Source: Streptomyces halobius
Lineage (GTDB): Bacteria > Actinomycetota > Actinomycetes > Streptomycetales > Streptomycetaceae
Length of the DNA: 64,000 nt
Reading direction: 5' to 3'
NCBI RefSeq assembly: GCF_023277745.1
Contig: NZ_CP086322.1
Span: forward strand, 7,006,001-7,070,000
The notes below the pieces were generated by a model. That model had not been told where the DNA came from and did no database searches. It worked only from the letters and a program-made list of their open reading frames with translations. The position numbers and the translations under genes are program-made. Below are positions 1-11,039 of this stretch, in pieces (within the stretch, counting starts at the first letter, position 1; each line of letters opens with the position of its first letter).

Positions 1-764
1 TGCGCCCGCAGCCGCTCCAGGCGGGTCATCCGCGGCGCGATGTTCTCCAGGAAGGCACGTCGGCCGATGCCGTGCGCCGCCGCGAACCCCTCGGCGACGG
101 TGAACGGCAGCTCGTACACGGCGCCCTGCTCGTAGTGCGCCCGGCGCCAGGCGTCCAGCAGCGGGGTGGCGAAGCGCTTGCGGCGGCGCGGCGCGAAGAG
201 GAAATCACCGAGCTCCGTGGCGAGCTCGCCACCAACATCGCCATCGGCCTCGCCACGGTGCCCCAGGGGCAGATGCGCATGACGTGCCGCGCACTTGAGG
301 CCGGAACGGTACTTCACGGCGTCGAGCGCGGGATCCGGCCGCGCGGCGAGCCAGTCGCGCATGATCGCGCGGGTGCGGCGGTTGTTGACCTTGGCGGTCC
401 GCAGCGCCCGGAACAGGCGGTACACGCGCGGCGCCGGGAGCCGCGCCAGCCGGGCCGCGATCAGCCGCCCCTCGGTACGCCGCTCCTCCGCCGTCACCTC
501 GCCCGCCGTCTCCAGGAGCCGCCGCACGATCAGCGCCGCGTTGTGGTCGTTGATGTCGAGTGCGAGCGAAGCGGCGTACAGGGGGCGGTAGTTGACGCGT
601 ACGTACTCGTGCAGGAAGTCCAGCGACATCCGCTGCTCGGCCTCGCCGGAACGGAATTCGCGCTGGCCGGTGGAGGTGATCGCGGCGTGCACGAACAGCA
701 GCACGTCCTCGGCCGCGATCAGCTCCGCGTGGCGCCCCTCGATTCGCTTCGCGTGGCTCTCCAC
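1..764 (-). CDS. Hypothetical protein, 3' end outside window
   Basis: This gene runs off the left edge of the window; 254 residues are visible. I chose the GTG start at 764 because a strong GGGGGAGGA ribosome-binding site lies just upstream. The protein begins VESHAKRIEGRHAEL and is mostly charged alpha-helix, with no signal peptide or membrane segment. It contains the phrases LARLPAPRVYRLFRAL and NNRRTRAIMRDWLAA, which look like a helical-repeat fold. I do not recognise the family and assign no function. The opposite strand has a long open frame here, but it is a GC-rich antisense artefact. Confidence 0.7.
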   Translation of the reverse strand, partial: MESHAKRIEGRHAELIAAEDVLLFVHAAITSTGQREFRSGEAEQRMSLDFLHEYVRVNYRPLYAASLALDINDHNAALIVRRLLETAGEVTAEERRTEGRLIAARLARLPAPRVYRLFRALRTAKVNNRRTRAIMRDWLAARPDPALDAVKYRSGLKCAARHAHLPLGHRGEADGDVGGELATELGDFLFAPRRRKRFATPLLDAWRRAHYEQGAVYELPFTVAEGFAAAHGIGRRAFLENIAPRMTRLERLRA

Positions 765-879
765 GCCGTCCTCCCCCGTAGTCGGTCGCCGGCCGGGGAA
801 TGAAGGCACGAACAGCGAATCGTTGCTTTGCAGAGCAGGTCCGGAAGTCGCGCCGGAGTCCCGCGGCCGGCGCGAGGGA

Positions 880-1310
880 TTCTATTGCCTGGGCCGATCT
901 GGATCTTGCCGTTTGTGGCTTCCCCGCCGTGGGGGTCGCCTGCGGCGGGCTTGAGCCCCACGATTTTGGCTGTCCCGCCGTTGCACCTGCGGTGGGCTGT
1001 TGCCGCTGCGCGGGGCTGTTCGGCAGCGGTGCCGGACCTCCGGACTCCGTCCTGCGGTCCGGCACCTCCCGAGGAGTGTGGGAGAAATCCAGTGGGGGTA
1101 CCTCCCACGCCGTTCAGGCAGCGGGGGGAGCAACGGCGAACAACTCCCACGGTGGGACAGCCAAGGGCGTCGGCTCAGGCCCCACCGCAGACGAACCCCC
1201 ACGGCCGGATGGTCGACAACGACGAGCAAGCCGGCCGGCCCCGGGCAAGCGCAGCGGAGACCCAAGTGGGCCCAGGCAAAGCGCAGCGGACGACGTTGAG
1301 CAGCGGGGAT
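880..1310. repeat. Large imperfect palindromic interspersed repeat, copy 1
   Basis: The 613-base gap between the first two genes is filled by this element rather than by a gene. Its centre is a perfect dyad, GGTGCCGGACC (1028-1038) with GGTCCGGCACC (1056-1066). The flanking arms, roughly 905-1027 and 1067-1290, are imperfect reverse complements sharing blocks such as TTGGCTGTCCC and CTGCGGTGGG. Related sequence recurs at 58396-58640, including the exact 20-mer CCTCCGGACTCCGTCCTGCG. It looks like a non-coding palindromic (MITE- or REP-like) repeat family. No transposase is attached, so its mode of spread is unknown. Confidence 0.7.
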
Positions 1311-1316
1311 TGTCAG

Positions 1317-1340
1317 TGGTCCCCACTAAAATTGGGACCA
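1317..1340. promoter_or_regulatory. Candidate operator/promoter for the 90-residue protein
   Basis: TGGTCCC (1317-1323) and GGGACCA (1334-1340) form a perfect 7-base inverted repeat. They bracket an AT-rich TAAAAT that could serve as a -10 box, about 40 bases before the start at 1378. The role is inferred from position only. Confidence 0.3.
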
Positions 1341-1377
1341 GTCAGTGAGGGTTCACCGTTGCTACAGGAGGTTGTTG

Positions 1378-1650
1378 ATGGCCGCTGCCACACTCATGAC
1401 GAAACCTCTCCCGACCCACCCGCTGCCCAAGAAGCCGCTGCCCGCTGGATGGCCGCGTGAGCGGTACGAATCCCACAACCGCCGGCTGAAGGCCATGCGC
1501 CTGGCCATAGCCCTGCTCGACACCGGCTGCTACCGCCCCGAGCAGGCCAACAACCGTAGGATCCGCGCCACCGCTTCCGCGATAGGGGTGCATGTCCCCT
1601 CCGACACCACCTGCCGCCTCGTCCGAGCCCTCCTCTACGACAACTGCTGA
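1378..1650 (+). CDS. Small conserved-looking protein, 90 residues
   Basis: The ATG at 1378 is preceded by an excellent CAGGAGG ribosome-binding site with six bases of spacing, so I prefer it to the upstream in-frame GTG at 1345. The product starts with a Lys/Pro/Leu-rich stretch (KPLPTHPLPKKPLPAGW). A basic helical domain follows, with RRLKAMRLAIALLDTG and a C-terminal DTTCRLVRALLYDNC. I have the impression of similar small proteins in other Streptomyces but cannot name a family. It stands alone between a palindromic repeat and the convergent PadR gene. Confidence 0.65.
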   Translation: MAAATLMTKPLPTHPLPKKPLPAGWPRERYESHNRRLKAMRLAIALLDTGCYRPEQANNRRIRATASAIGVHVPSDTTCRLVRALLYDNC

Positions 1651-1775
1651 CGGGACATCAGGAAGACTGAGCTGCAAGGGGTAAGGCGTAAGGGGTAAGC
1701 CGTGGGCCGCACGTCATACGGCGGCCGTATGTCCCACGGCGACGGCCGGCTCCGGGGCCCCCGGAGCCGGCCATC

Positions 1776-2339
1776 TCACCGCGCCTCATTGGAGCGCGTC
1801 CCCGCCCCATCGATCTCCGCCACCTCCGCGAGCGCCTCCCGGAGCCACTCCACCCAGAACGTCTCCAGGCTGATCCCGGCCCGCAGCACCAGCCGCCGTA
1901 GCCGGTCATCGGGCGAGGTCGCGGACGCGAAGTCGCGGTGCTCGATCTCGGTGTACTCGGCCAACTGCCGCTCGTGCAGGGCGAGATGGCGCCGCAGTTC
2001 GTCATCGAGCCCCGCGCACCCGACCACCGCTGCCGCGCGCAGCCGCAGCAGCAGCGCATCGCGCAGGGGCTTGGGGTCCTGCTTCCCCGACGCCCACTGC
2101 GTCAGTTCCGCGCGCCCTGCGGGCAGTACCTCGAACTCCTTCTTCTGCCCGCGGGCCGGCTGCTCGCTGGGCAGGGCCCGGATGTACCCGGCCTGCTCCA
2201 GTTTTCCCAGCTCGCGATAGATCTGCTGATGTGTGGCGGACCAGAAGTAGCCGATCGACCGGTCGAATCTGCGCGTCAGCTCCAGCCCCGACGACGGCTT
2301 CTCCAGGAGGGCGGTGAGGATGGCGTGCGGCAGGGACAT
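1776..2339 (-). CDS. PadR-family transcriptional regulator
   Basis: A 187-residue protein with the N-terminal winged helix-turn-helix of PadR proteins: MSLPHAILTALLEKPSSG, then a recognition helix around THQQIYRELGKLEQAGYI. A C-terminal helical Vir-type dimerisation domain covers about residues 95-180. PadR proteins usually repress a neighbouring gene in response to a small ligand. It lies in tandem after fadH on the same strand, 176 bases downstream, and could regulate fadH. A TAGGAT -10-like box (complement of 2346-2351) sits close to the ATG, suggesting a short leader. Confidence 0.9.
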   Translation of the reverse strand: MSLPHAILTALLEKPSSGLELTRRFDRSIGYFWSATHQQIYRELGKLEQAGYIRALPSEQPARGQKKEFEVLPAGRAELTQWASGKQDPKPLRDALLLRLRAAAVVGCAGLDDELRRHLALHERQLAEYTEIEHRDFASATSPDDRLRRLVLRAGISLETFWVEWLREALAEVAEIDGAGTRSNEAR

Positions 2340-2515
2340 GGGGGAATCCTAGGGTCTGGCCGTCACCGGCCCGCGGCGGGTCATCCGGCCACTGCGGCGG
2401 GCCTTCTGGTCCCTGTCACCCGGGCCGTCCGGCCACCTCCGTGGGCCATCCGGTCACGGCGGCCGCCGGTCCCGTCACCGGCCGTGGCGGGCCGCCCGCC
2501 CGCCGCGGCGCCGCC

Positions 2516-5218
<2,703 letters not shown>

Positions 5219-6088
5219 ATGAGCACTCTGGAAGCCCTGACGCTTGATCACGTGGTGGACACGGACCGGTATCCGCTGTCGGAGCCCGACAGCGCCGAGG
5301 GACAGGCCGTGGTCTCCCGCGTCCGGCGCGAACTGTCGACGCTCGGCTGCACCGTCCTCCCGGACTTCATCCGCCCGTCACTCCGCGATGTCCTGCGGCA
5401 GGAGTGCTCGGCGATCGCCCCCCGCGCGCACTTCGACGTGGAGACCGTCAACGTCTACAACATCGCGGTGGACTCGGCCCTGCCCCAGGACCACCCCGGC
5501 CGGCTGGCCTTCGAGCGGGGCAACGCGTTCGTCGCGAGGGACCGTATCCCCACGAACTCCCTCATCAGCCAGCTCTATTCGTCCGAGGCGTTCCAACGCT
5601 TCATCGCGAGCTGCTTCCAGCTGCCGCAGCTGTACGAACTGGCGGACCCGCTCTCCGGGCTGGTCCTCAACGTCGTCGAGCCGGGCAAGGAGCACCCCTG
5701 GCACTTCGACACCAACGAGTTCACCGTGAGCATGCTGACCCAGGAGCCGCGGGGCGGCGGCGACTTCGAGTACTGCCCCAACATCCGGTCGGCCCACAAC
5801 GAGAACTTCGCCGACGTACGGGACGTCCTCGACGGCCGAGGCGGCCACCTGGTGCGACGTCTCCCGCTCCGCCCCGGTGACCTGCAGCTCTTCAAAGGCC
5901 GTTACTCGCTGCACCGGGTGAGCCCCGTACAGGGCGAAGCCGCACGCCACTCCGCGATATTCGCCTACAGCGAGCGTCCGGGCGTCATCGGCAGCGTGGC
6001 CCGGACCCGGCAGCTGTTCGGCCGCGTCCGCCCCGAACACCTGGCGGCCGAGGGCCGGTCCGTACGAGGCGATCAACTACTGGACTGA
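5219..6088 (+). CDS. Fe(II)/2-oxoglutarate-dependent oxygenase (PhyH/BesD-like)
   Basis: The 289-residue protein has the iron facial triad of 2-oxoglutarate oxygenases: H162-x-D164 in PWHFDTNEF and H232 in SLHRVSP. R243 is well placed to bind 2-oxoglutarate. The surrounding pattern (WHFDTNEFTV, GGGDFEYCPNIR) resembles the family that contains free-amino-acid hydroxylases and the BesD-type halogenases. Those halogenases carry Gly in place of the Asp; Asp164 is present, so hydroxylation is expected. The ATG at 5219 follows GAGAGGA. The next gene, 130 bases on, encodes a carnitine-type acyltransferase, so a carnitine- or amino-acid-related substrate is possible but unproven. Confidence 0.85.
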   Translation: MSTLEALTLDHVVDTDRYPLSEPDSAEGQAVVSRVRRELSTLGCTVLPDFIRPSLRDVLRQECSAIAPRAHFDVETVNVYNIAVDSALPQDHPGRLAFERGNAFVARDRIPTNSLISQLYSSEAFQRFIASCFQLPQLYELADPLSGLVLNVVEPGKEHPWHFDTNEFTVSMLTQEPRGGGDFEYCPNIRSAHNENFADVRDVLDGRGGHLVRRLPLRPGDLQLFKGRYSLHRVSPVQGEAARHSAIFAYSERPGVIGSVARTRQLFGRVRPEHLAAEGRSVRGDQLLD

Positions 6089-6156
6089 CCACCACCCTGG
6101 CAAGACGCCCCCAAGCCCCACCACGCCGCCCCGCCCCATCCCGCACCTTCACCCAC

Positions 6157-6195
6157 CCCCATCCCCATCCCCATCCCCATCCCCATCCCCATCCC
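6157..6195. repeat. CCCCAT hexamer tandem repeat
   Basis: About six uninterrupted CCCCAT units lie between the oxygenase stop and the putative start of the acyltransferase. A second low-complexity tract (CCGCAC units) follows at the 5' end of that gene. Such tracts can change length by replication slippage. Because the unit is six bases, length changes would not shift a reading frame but would alter leader length. Confidence 0.85.
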
Positions 6196-6218
6196 ACCCA
6201 CCCGAATCGAGCCACAAC

Positions 6219-8144
6219 TTGAACGCGCATCCGCACCCGCACCCGCACGTGCACACCAACCAGGCAAAAGCCCCCACTCTCACTCCCAACACACCCCCCA
6301 CTCTCCCCACCCCATCCACCTTCGCGAACGAGAACACCCTCCCGCGCGTGCCACTGCCCACCCTGGAGGCGAGCTGTGAGCGGTTCCTCGCCTGGTGCGC
6401 ACCGCTGCTGACCGCCGACGAGCGGGCGGCCACGGAGGCGGAAGTGGCCGCCTTCCTGCGGCCCGACGGCCCCGGCCGGGTGCTCCAGGCGGCGCTGGAG
6501 GAGTACAACGCCACCGAGGGCGTGCACAGCTGGCTCGACACCTTCTGGCCGTACCGCTACCTGGGCCGCCGGGACCGGATCGCACTCAACGCCAATTTCT
6601 TCTTCCTCTTCCAGGACTCCAGCCGGCCCCAGGTGGAACGGGCGGCGGGGCTCATCGCCGGCGCGCTCAACTACAAGCGCCTGCTCGACCAGGAGCTGAT
6701 CCCGCCCGTGGTGCAGCGCGGCCGGCCGCACACCATGGAGCAGAACAAGTACCTCTTCTCCACCACCCGAATTCCCGGGCCGGAACAGGACACCGTCCGC
6801 GCCCCGTACTCCACCGAGCACCCCGGACCGTCCGACGCCCGCCACATCGTCGTCTTCTTCCGCGGCGGCATGCACAAGCTGGACGTACTGAGCACGGACG
6901 GTGTGCCGCACAGCCTGGACGACCTGGCAGCGGGCCTGCGCGCCGTCATCAGATCCGGCACCGAGCAGGGCGACACCGACGCCGCCACAGACACCGACGC
7001 CGACTCCGCCCCCTCGGTAAGCCACCTCACCACCATGGCCCGCGCGGAGTGGGCAGCCGCCCGCCAGTCCCTCCTCGCCGCCCACCCCCGCAACCGCACC
7101 ACGCTCGACGACATCGAAACCGCCCTGTTCTGTGTCTGCCTGGAGGACTTCGCTCCCGCGGACACCCAGGAGGCATGCGACGAACTCCTCTACGGCGACC
7201 GCGGCAACCGCTGGTTCGACAAGGCCGTGTCCCTGATCGTCTTCGCCGACGGCCGCGCGGGCATCAACGTCGAGCACTGCGAACTGGACGGCACCACCAT
7301 CCTCAGCTTCGTCGACACCCTGCTCGGCACCGAACCGGAGGAGCACTCCCGCCAGTCCGGCGCCCGCTCCCTGGGCCTGCCCGCCCTGGCGCCCCTCACC
7401 TTCACCCTGGACGACGCCCTGCGGTCCCAAGCGCGCTCCGCCGCCCACTCGTTCGAGGAGTACGGGGCGCACACGGCCACCCGCACCGTCGCCTTCGACG
7501 ACTTCGGCGCCAACACCGCCAAGGCACTCGGCGTCTCCCCGGACGCGTTCGTCCAGCTCGCCTACCAGCTCGCCCACCAGCGCGCCAAGGGCCACCTGGG
7601 CGCCACCTACGAATCCATCGCCACCCGCCAGTGGCGCCGCGGCCGTACCGAGGCCATGCGCGTCGTCACCCCGGAAATCCAGGCATTCGTGGCGGCCATG
7701 CAGGACCCGGCCACCGACCCGGACGCCCGCCGCGCCGCCTTCCGCACCGCCGCCGAAGCACATGTCACCCGCGCCAAGGAATGCCAGGCCGGCGACGCCC
7801 CCGAACAACACCTCTGGGAACTGGAACTCATCCAGCGCCGCCGCGGAACCGAACTCGGCGTCACCGAACAGCCGGCCCTCTACCGCACGCCGGGCTGGCT
7901 CACCATGCGTGACGACTACCTGAGCACCAGCTCCGCCCCGTCCGCCAACATCCAGTACTTCGGCTTCGGCTCCACCAGCAGCCGCTGCATCGGCGTCGCC
8001 TACGTCCTCCTCCCGGAATGCTTCAACATCTACCTGAGCACCCCCCTCCCGGTAGCGGCCCCAATGCACACCTTCGCCGACCACCTCCGCAGGTCGGTAC
8101 ACGAACTACGCGTCCTCCTGGCCTCGGACCGCACCCCGGCCTGA
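6219..8144 (+). CDS. Choline/carnitine O-acyltransferase family protein
   Basis: The 641-residue frame contains the full carnitine acyltransferase fold. The catalytic His is at about 353 in INVEHCELDG, and the N-terminal LPRVPLPTLEASCERFL resembles family N-termini. These enzymes move acyl groups between CoA and carnitine or a similar alcohol. Family homology really begins near residue 35. The TTG at 6219 gives a His/Pro-rich leader (HPHPHPHVH) and has no good ribosome-binding site, and GTG 6249 is an alternative, so the start is uncertain. It follows the 2-oxoglutarate oxygenase on the same strand and may act on its product. Bacterial members are uncommon and mostly uncharacterised. Confidence 0.87.
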   Translation: MNAHPHPHPHVHTNQAKAPTLTPNTPPTLPTPSTFANENTLPRVPLPTLEASCERFLAWCAPLLTADERAATEAEVAAFLRPDGPGRVLQAALEEYNATEGVHSWLDTFWPYRYLGRRDRIALNANFFFLFQDSSRPQVERAAGLIAGALNYKRLLDQELIPPVVQRGRPHTMEQNKYLFSTTRIPGPEQDTVRAPYSTEHPGPSDARHIVVFFRGGMHKLDVLSTDGVPHSLDDLAAGLRAVIRSGTEQGDTDAATDTDADSAPSVSHLTTMARAEWAAARQSLLAAHPRNRTTLDDIETALFCVCLEDFAPADTQEACDELLYGDRGNRWFDKAVSLIVFADGRAGINVEHCELDGTTILSFVDTLLGTEPEEHSRQSGARSLGLPALAPLTFTLDDALRSQARSAAHSFEEYGAHTATRTVAFDDFGANTAKALGVSPDAFVQLAYQLAHQRAKGHLGATYESIATRQWRRGRTEAMRVVTPEIQAFVAAMQDPATDPDARRAAFRTAAEAHVTRAKECQAGDAPEQHLWELELIQRRRGTELGVTEQPALYRTPGWLTMRDDYLSTSSAPSANIQYFGFGSTSSRCIGVAYVLLPECFNIYLSTPLPVAAPMHTFADHLRRSVHELRVLLASDRTPA

Positions 8145-8328
8145 CCACACGGACCGGGCCCGCCACCACACGGGCCCGGTCCGCCGCCGCGGCGGCCCGA
8201 TCGACGTCGGACGATTGCCCGACTACCGCCACCCACCAACCAACTACCGACCGATTACCCACCGATTACCGACCGGCTCCCAGCCGACTACCGACCGGCT
8301 CCTGGGCTGACTTGACTCCCGGCGCCGA

Positions 8329-9192
8329 CTACTTCAACAACCTGGACATCCGCCGGTCCGCGAGAACCCGGCCACCGGTCTGGCAGGTGGGGCAGTACTG
8401 CAACGCCGAATCGCTGAAGGACACTTCACGGATCGTGTCCCCACAGACCGGACAGGGCTCCCCTGTCCTCCCGTGCACCCGCATCCCGCCCTTCTTCCCG
8501 GCCTTGATCTCCCCCAGATCCAGCCCGCGCAACGAGGCCACCGCCTCATGCAGCGTCGTACCGATCGCCTCATGGAGCCGCGCCACCTCGTCCTCGGACA
8601 TCCCGGCCGCCGGCTTGAACGGTGACATACGGGCCGCGTGCAGGATCTCGTCCGAGTACGCGTTCCCGATCCCCGCCAGCACACTCTGGTCCCGCAGCAC
8701 GCCCTTGATCTGCCGGCGCTGCCCCCGCAACATCCCGGCCAAGTCCGCCTGCGTAAAGGAGCCGGACAGCGGATCGACCCCGAGCCGAGCCACCCCGGGA
8801 ACCTCCTGCGGATCCCTGACGACGTACAACGCGAGGTGCTTCCGGCTGCCCGCCTCGGTGACATCGAACCCCGCGCCATCGGGCGCCAGCCGCACCCGGA
8901 GCGCCAACGGCCCCTTCCCCGGCCGCGGCGGCACGTCCGGCAGCCGGTCGCTCCAGCGCACCCAGCCCGCCCTGGCCAGGTGCATCATCAGATGCAGGTC
9001 CCCGGCCCACAGATCGAGGAACTTCCCGCGCCGCGCCACCCCGCCGAACACCCGGCCCTCGAACGCGGTAACCGGCGGCTCATACGTCTTCAACGCCGCC
9101 ACGGAAACCACGCACATCCCCGCAACGGTCCGGCCCACCAGCCGCTCCCGGAGAAACCGACCGACCGCCTCCACCTCCGGCATTTCAGGCAT
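8329..9192 (-). CDS. Fpg/Nei-family DNA glycosylase
   Basis: A 287-residue base-excision-repair glycosylase/AP lyase. The start at 9192 gives MPEMPEVE, so that Pro2 becomes the catalytic N-terminal proline with Glu3, as in Fpg and Nei. The conserved Lys is in RRGKFLDLW. The H2TH region lies around residues 125-215 (SVLAGIGNAYSDEILHAA). The C-terminal zinc finger is CPVCGD ... YCPTCQTGGR with the finger Arg. It acts on oxidised bases. The in-frame GTG at 9216 would add eight residues and bury the proline, so it was rejected. It was probably the gene next to glnA before the island inserted. Confidence 0.93.
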   Translation of the reverse strand: MPEMPEVEAVGRFLRERLVGRTVAGMCVVSVAALKTYEPPVTAFEGRVFGGVARRGKFLDLWAGDLHLMMHLARAGWVRWSDRLPDVPPRPGKGPLALRVRLAPDGAGFDVTEAGSRKHLALYVVRDPQEVPGVARLGVDPLSGSFTQADLAGMLRGQRRQIKGVLRDQSVLAGIGNAYSDEILHAARMSPFKPAAGMSEDEVARLHEAIGTTLHEAVASLRGLDLGEIKAGKKGGMRVHGRTGEPCPVCGDTIREVSFSDSALQYCPTCQTGGRVLADRRMSRLLK

Positions 9193-9290
9193 ACCCCCAG
9201 TCTGCCCCACCACCATTGCCCCGCCCCCGGGACCTCACCAGGACCTCACCGGGTTCTCACCGGCCCCCGACACCCGGCCGGGAAACGACT

Positions 9291-9325
9291 GAGGCCGTCT
9301 CCCGCAGTGGGGGAGACGGCCTCAG
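9291..9325. terminator. Strong hairpin, probably the original glnA terminator
   Basis: TGAGGCCGTCTCCC (9291-9304) pairs perfectly with GGGAGACGGCCTCA (9312-9325). It lies 22 bases beyond a glnA-like stop codon at 9347-9349 when read on the minus strand. That is where a terminator for glnA would lie if the island were absent. Confidence 0.8.
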
Positions 9326-9340
9326 GACGGCCGTCGAGCG

Positions 9341-9430
9341 TGCTCCTAGGTGTCGAAGTAGAGCTGTGGAAGACCCATGACCAGCACGAATGCGCCTTGC
9401 TGAAGTTGACCGGTGCACAACGGGTGCACG
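9341..9430. other. Left attachment site of segment A (attL-like)
   Basis: Read on the minus strand, 9347-9361 encodes Tyr-Phe-Asp-Thr-stop, mimicking the GlnA C-terminus Tyr-Tyr-Asp-Ile-stop. The arm motif GGTGCAC occurs at 9413-9419 and 9424-9430. The first copy begins 66 bases from the stop, matching the two other left-type sites (67 at 15651, 66 at 16859). This marks the original chromosome/island boundary. Confidence 0.75.
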
Positions 9431-9536
9431 TCCGGCCAATGGCAACGACGCCCGTGCCGAGGGCGTCACCACGCCGGTCTCCCCGGTCGAACAGGCCCAC
9501 CGGCCGGACTCACGGGTGGGGTATCGGCCTGCGGGC

Positions 9537-9944
9537 TCAGTCGAGCAGCTCGGTGGCCCGGCTCTCGGCCGCTGCGATCACCACTCCGGCCGCGATAGCC
9601 GCCGCGGCGCACCGCGTACGACCGTTCCTCGCCAGTACGCTGCCGAGGGCGCCGAGGGCGGCGGCGCCGAGGTAGATGGCCATCCAGGCACCGAGCCCGG
9701 CGCCGCTCAAGAGCCGCAGCCCGGTGATCACCAGACAGGCCGCGGCGACGACCAGGGCGATCCGTGCGTGGCCCCGCCGCGCCGACTCCGGCGACGTACG
9801 GCCGCCACTCGCGACCGCCGCGTCACTGCGCTCCTGGAACCTGGCCCGCAGCTCGGCCGCCGGCACAGGGGCGTTGCCCGGCTCGCGATGCGGCTCACGG
9901 TTCGGGTCACGATCCGGGGCGGCACCCGGCTCCTGGGATCCCAT
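9537..9944 (-). CDS. Small membrane protein, 135 residues
   Basis: The N-terminal 55 residues are hydrophilic and rich in Pro, Arg and Glu (NREPHREPGNAPVP). Two or three hydrophobic helices follow (about 60-80, 85-103 and 110-128). A CAGGA site lies five bases before the ATG at 9944. It is the first gene inside segment A of the island and is divergent from the next membrane protein. I recognise no family. The tail may be cytosolic, but topology is not certain. Confidence 0.6.
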   Translation of the reverse strand: MGSQEPGAAPDRDPNREPHREPGNAPVPAAELRARFQERSDAAVASGGRTSPESARRGHARIALVVAAACLVITGLRLLSGAGLGAWMAIYLGAAALGALGSVLARNGRTRCAAAAIAAGVVIAAAESRATELLD

Positions 9945-10173
9945 GCTGTTCCTGCCCCCACTCGTCGGCCGTGCGGCCGGTGTCAGTCTGCGCGGCCCAC
10001 AGGTGCTCGGCCGAGCCTAGCCAACCGGGCACACGGCTCTGCCGGAGGGCGGTTGACGACCTTCGCGCCCTGATCGACCGCGTACTTGACGGTTGAGGTC
10101 CCGGGTCGGGCCCCGGGCCACCGAGGCGCCCCGGCCGCGGGCGGCCGATACAGCGGTCACTACGATGTCGCCC

Positions 10174-10815
10174 ATGACTGCCAGCACGCCCACCCCGTCG
10201 CCCGCACCGGACGCCGCAGTCATCCGCATGGGGCGTCGCCTGCAGCGCAACGCGGCCGCTGTCGCGGGCGTGATCGGCCTCCTCGTCCTCAACGGGGTGG
10301 TCGGCATCATGGCCGGCAGAGAGCCTGTGCTCGTGCGCGCGATTCAGGCGGGTCTCCTCGTTCTGCTCTTCGTGGGCATCGGCATCTTCGCGTTCGTCCG
10401 GGTCCGGAAGCGGCGCGACCAGAGACTGAGCCTCGACCGGACCGGCGTCTGGTACCACGACGGGACTGCCGAGCAGGTCATCCCCTGGGACGCGCTCGCC
10501 GGGGCCGGGCTCTACTCCAGCTCTCTGGGGCGTGCCGGGCGGGTGTACTCCCTGGAGCTGTGCCCGAACCGGCCGATCGACCGCGATGATCCGGTTCTGT
10601 GGCCCTTCGTACGCGACGAGGAGCCGCTGGACCCGTCGCTGCCGCGGTTGCGCTACCGCATCCGGCTCATGCGCGGTACCCATCCCCAGGTCGCGGAGGC
10701 ATTCCAGCGCTGCGTCCCGCAGCTGTGGCTCGGTGAGGCCGAGGTCGGGTTCGGCCACATCGGCCGGCCCGACGTCGAGGGCCACCGGGCACGCACCGGC
10801 GGTCATGGGAACTGA
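10174..10815 (+). CDS. Membrane protein with PH-like C-terminal domain
   Basis: The 213-residue product has a short hydrophilic N-terminus and two transmembrane helices (about 30-50 and 57-77). A globular domain then begins RLSLDRTGVWYHDG, followed by VIPWDALAGAGLYS. That beta-strand pattern resembles bacterial PH-like domains, with no catalytic motif visible. The start is probably leaderless or short-leader: there is no ribosome-binding site, but a TACGAT -10-like box lies just upstream. It sits between another small membrane protein and the type VII-like pair. Function unknown. Confidence 0.65.
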   Translation: MTASTPTPSPAPDAAVIRMGRRLQRNAAAVAGVIGLLVLNGVVGIMAGREPVLVRAIQAGLLVLLFVGIGIFAFVRVRKRRDQRLSLDRTGVWYHDGTAEQVIPWDALAGAGLYSSSLGRAGRVYSLELCPNRPIDRDDPVLWPFVRDEEPLDPSLPRLRYRIRLMRGTHPQVAEAFQRCVPQLWLGEAEVGFGHIGRPDVEGHRARTGGHGN

Positions 10816-11039
10816 TGTGTCCGGTCAGGTCCCCAACTCCCCACACGTCTGTGACGGTTCCGTGACAGCAGCGCGTCGAAGGGGGCTGCAGGAACCGGGA
10901 TAGGATCCGGGCGGTCCGTATGCCCATGGATACGTCTGATACGACCACTGCGCGTGGTGGCGACCGGAGCGACGCCGGATGCTCACCGGACACAGACGCA
11001 ACCGCACCGCCACGAAGAACACGAAGAAAAGGTAGTCAC

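Noticed and set aside
72..803. A plus-strand frame at the left edge
   Set aside because: It is antisense to the minus-strand gene that has a clear GTG start and ribosome-binding site at 764.
880..1310. A CRISPR array
   Set aside because: Repeats are neither short nor regularly spaced; the region is an imperfect palindrome with diverged modules.
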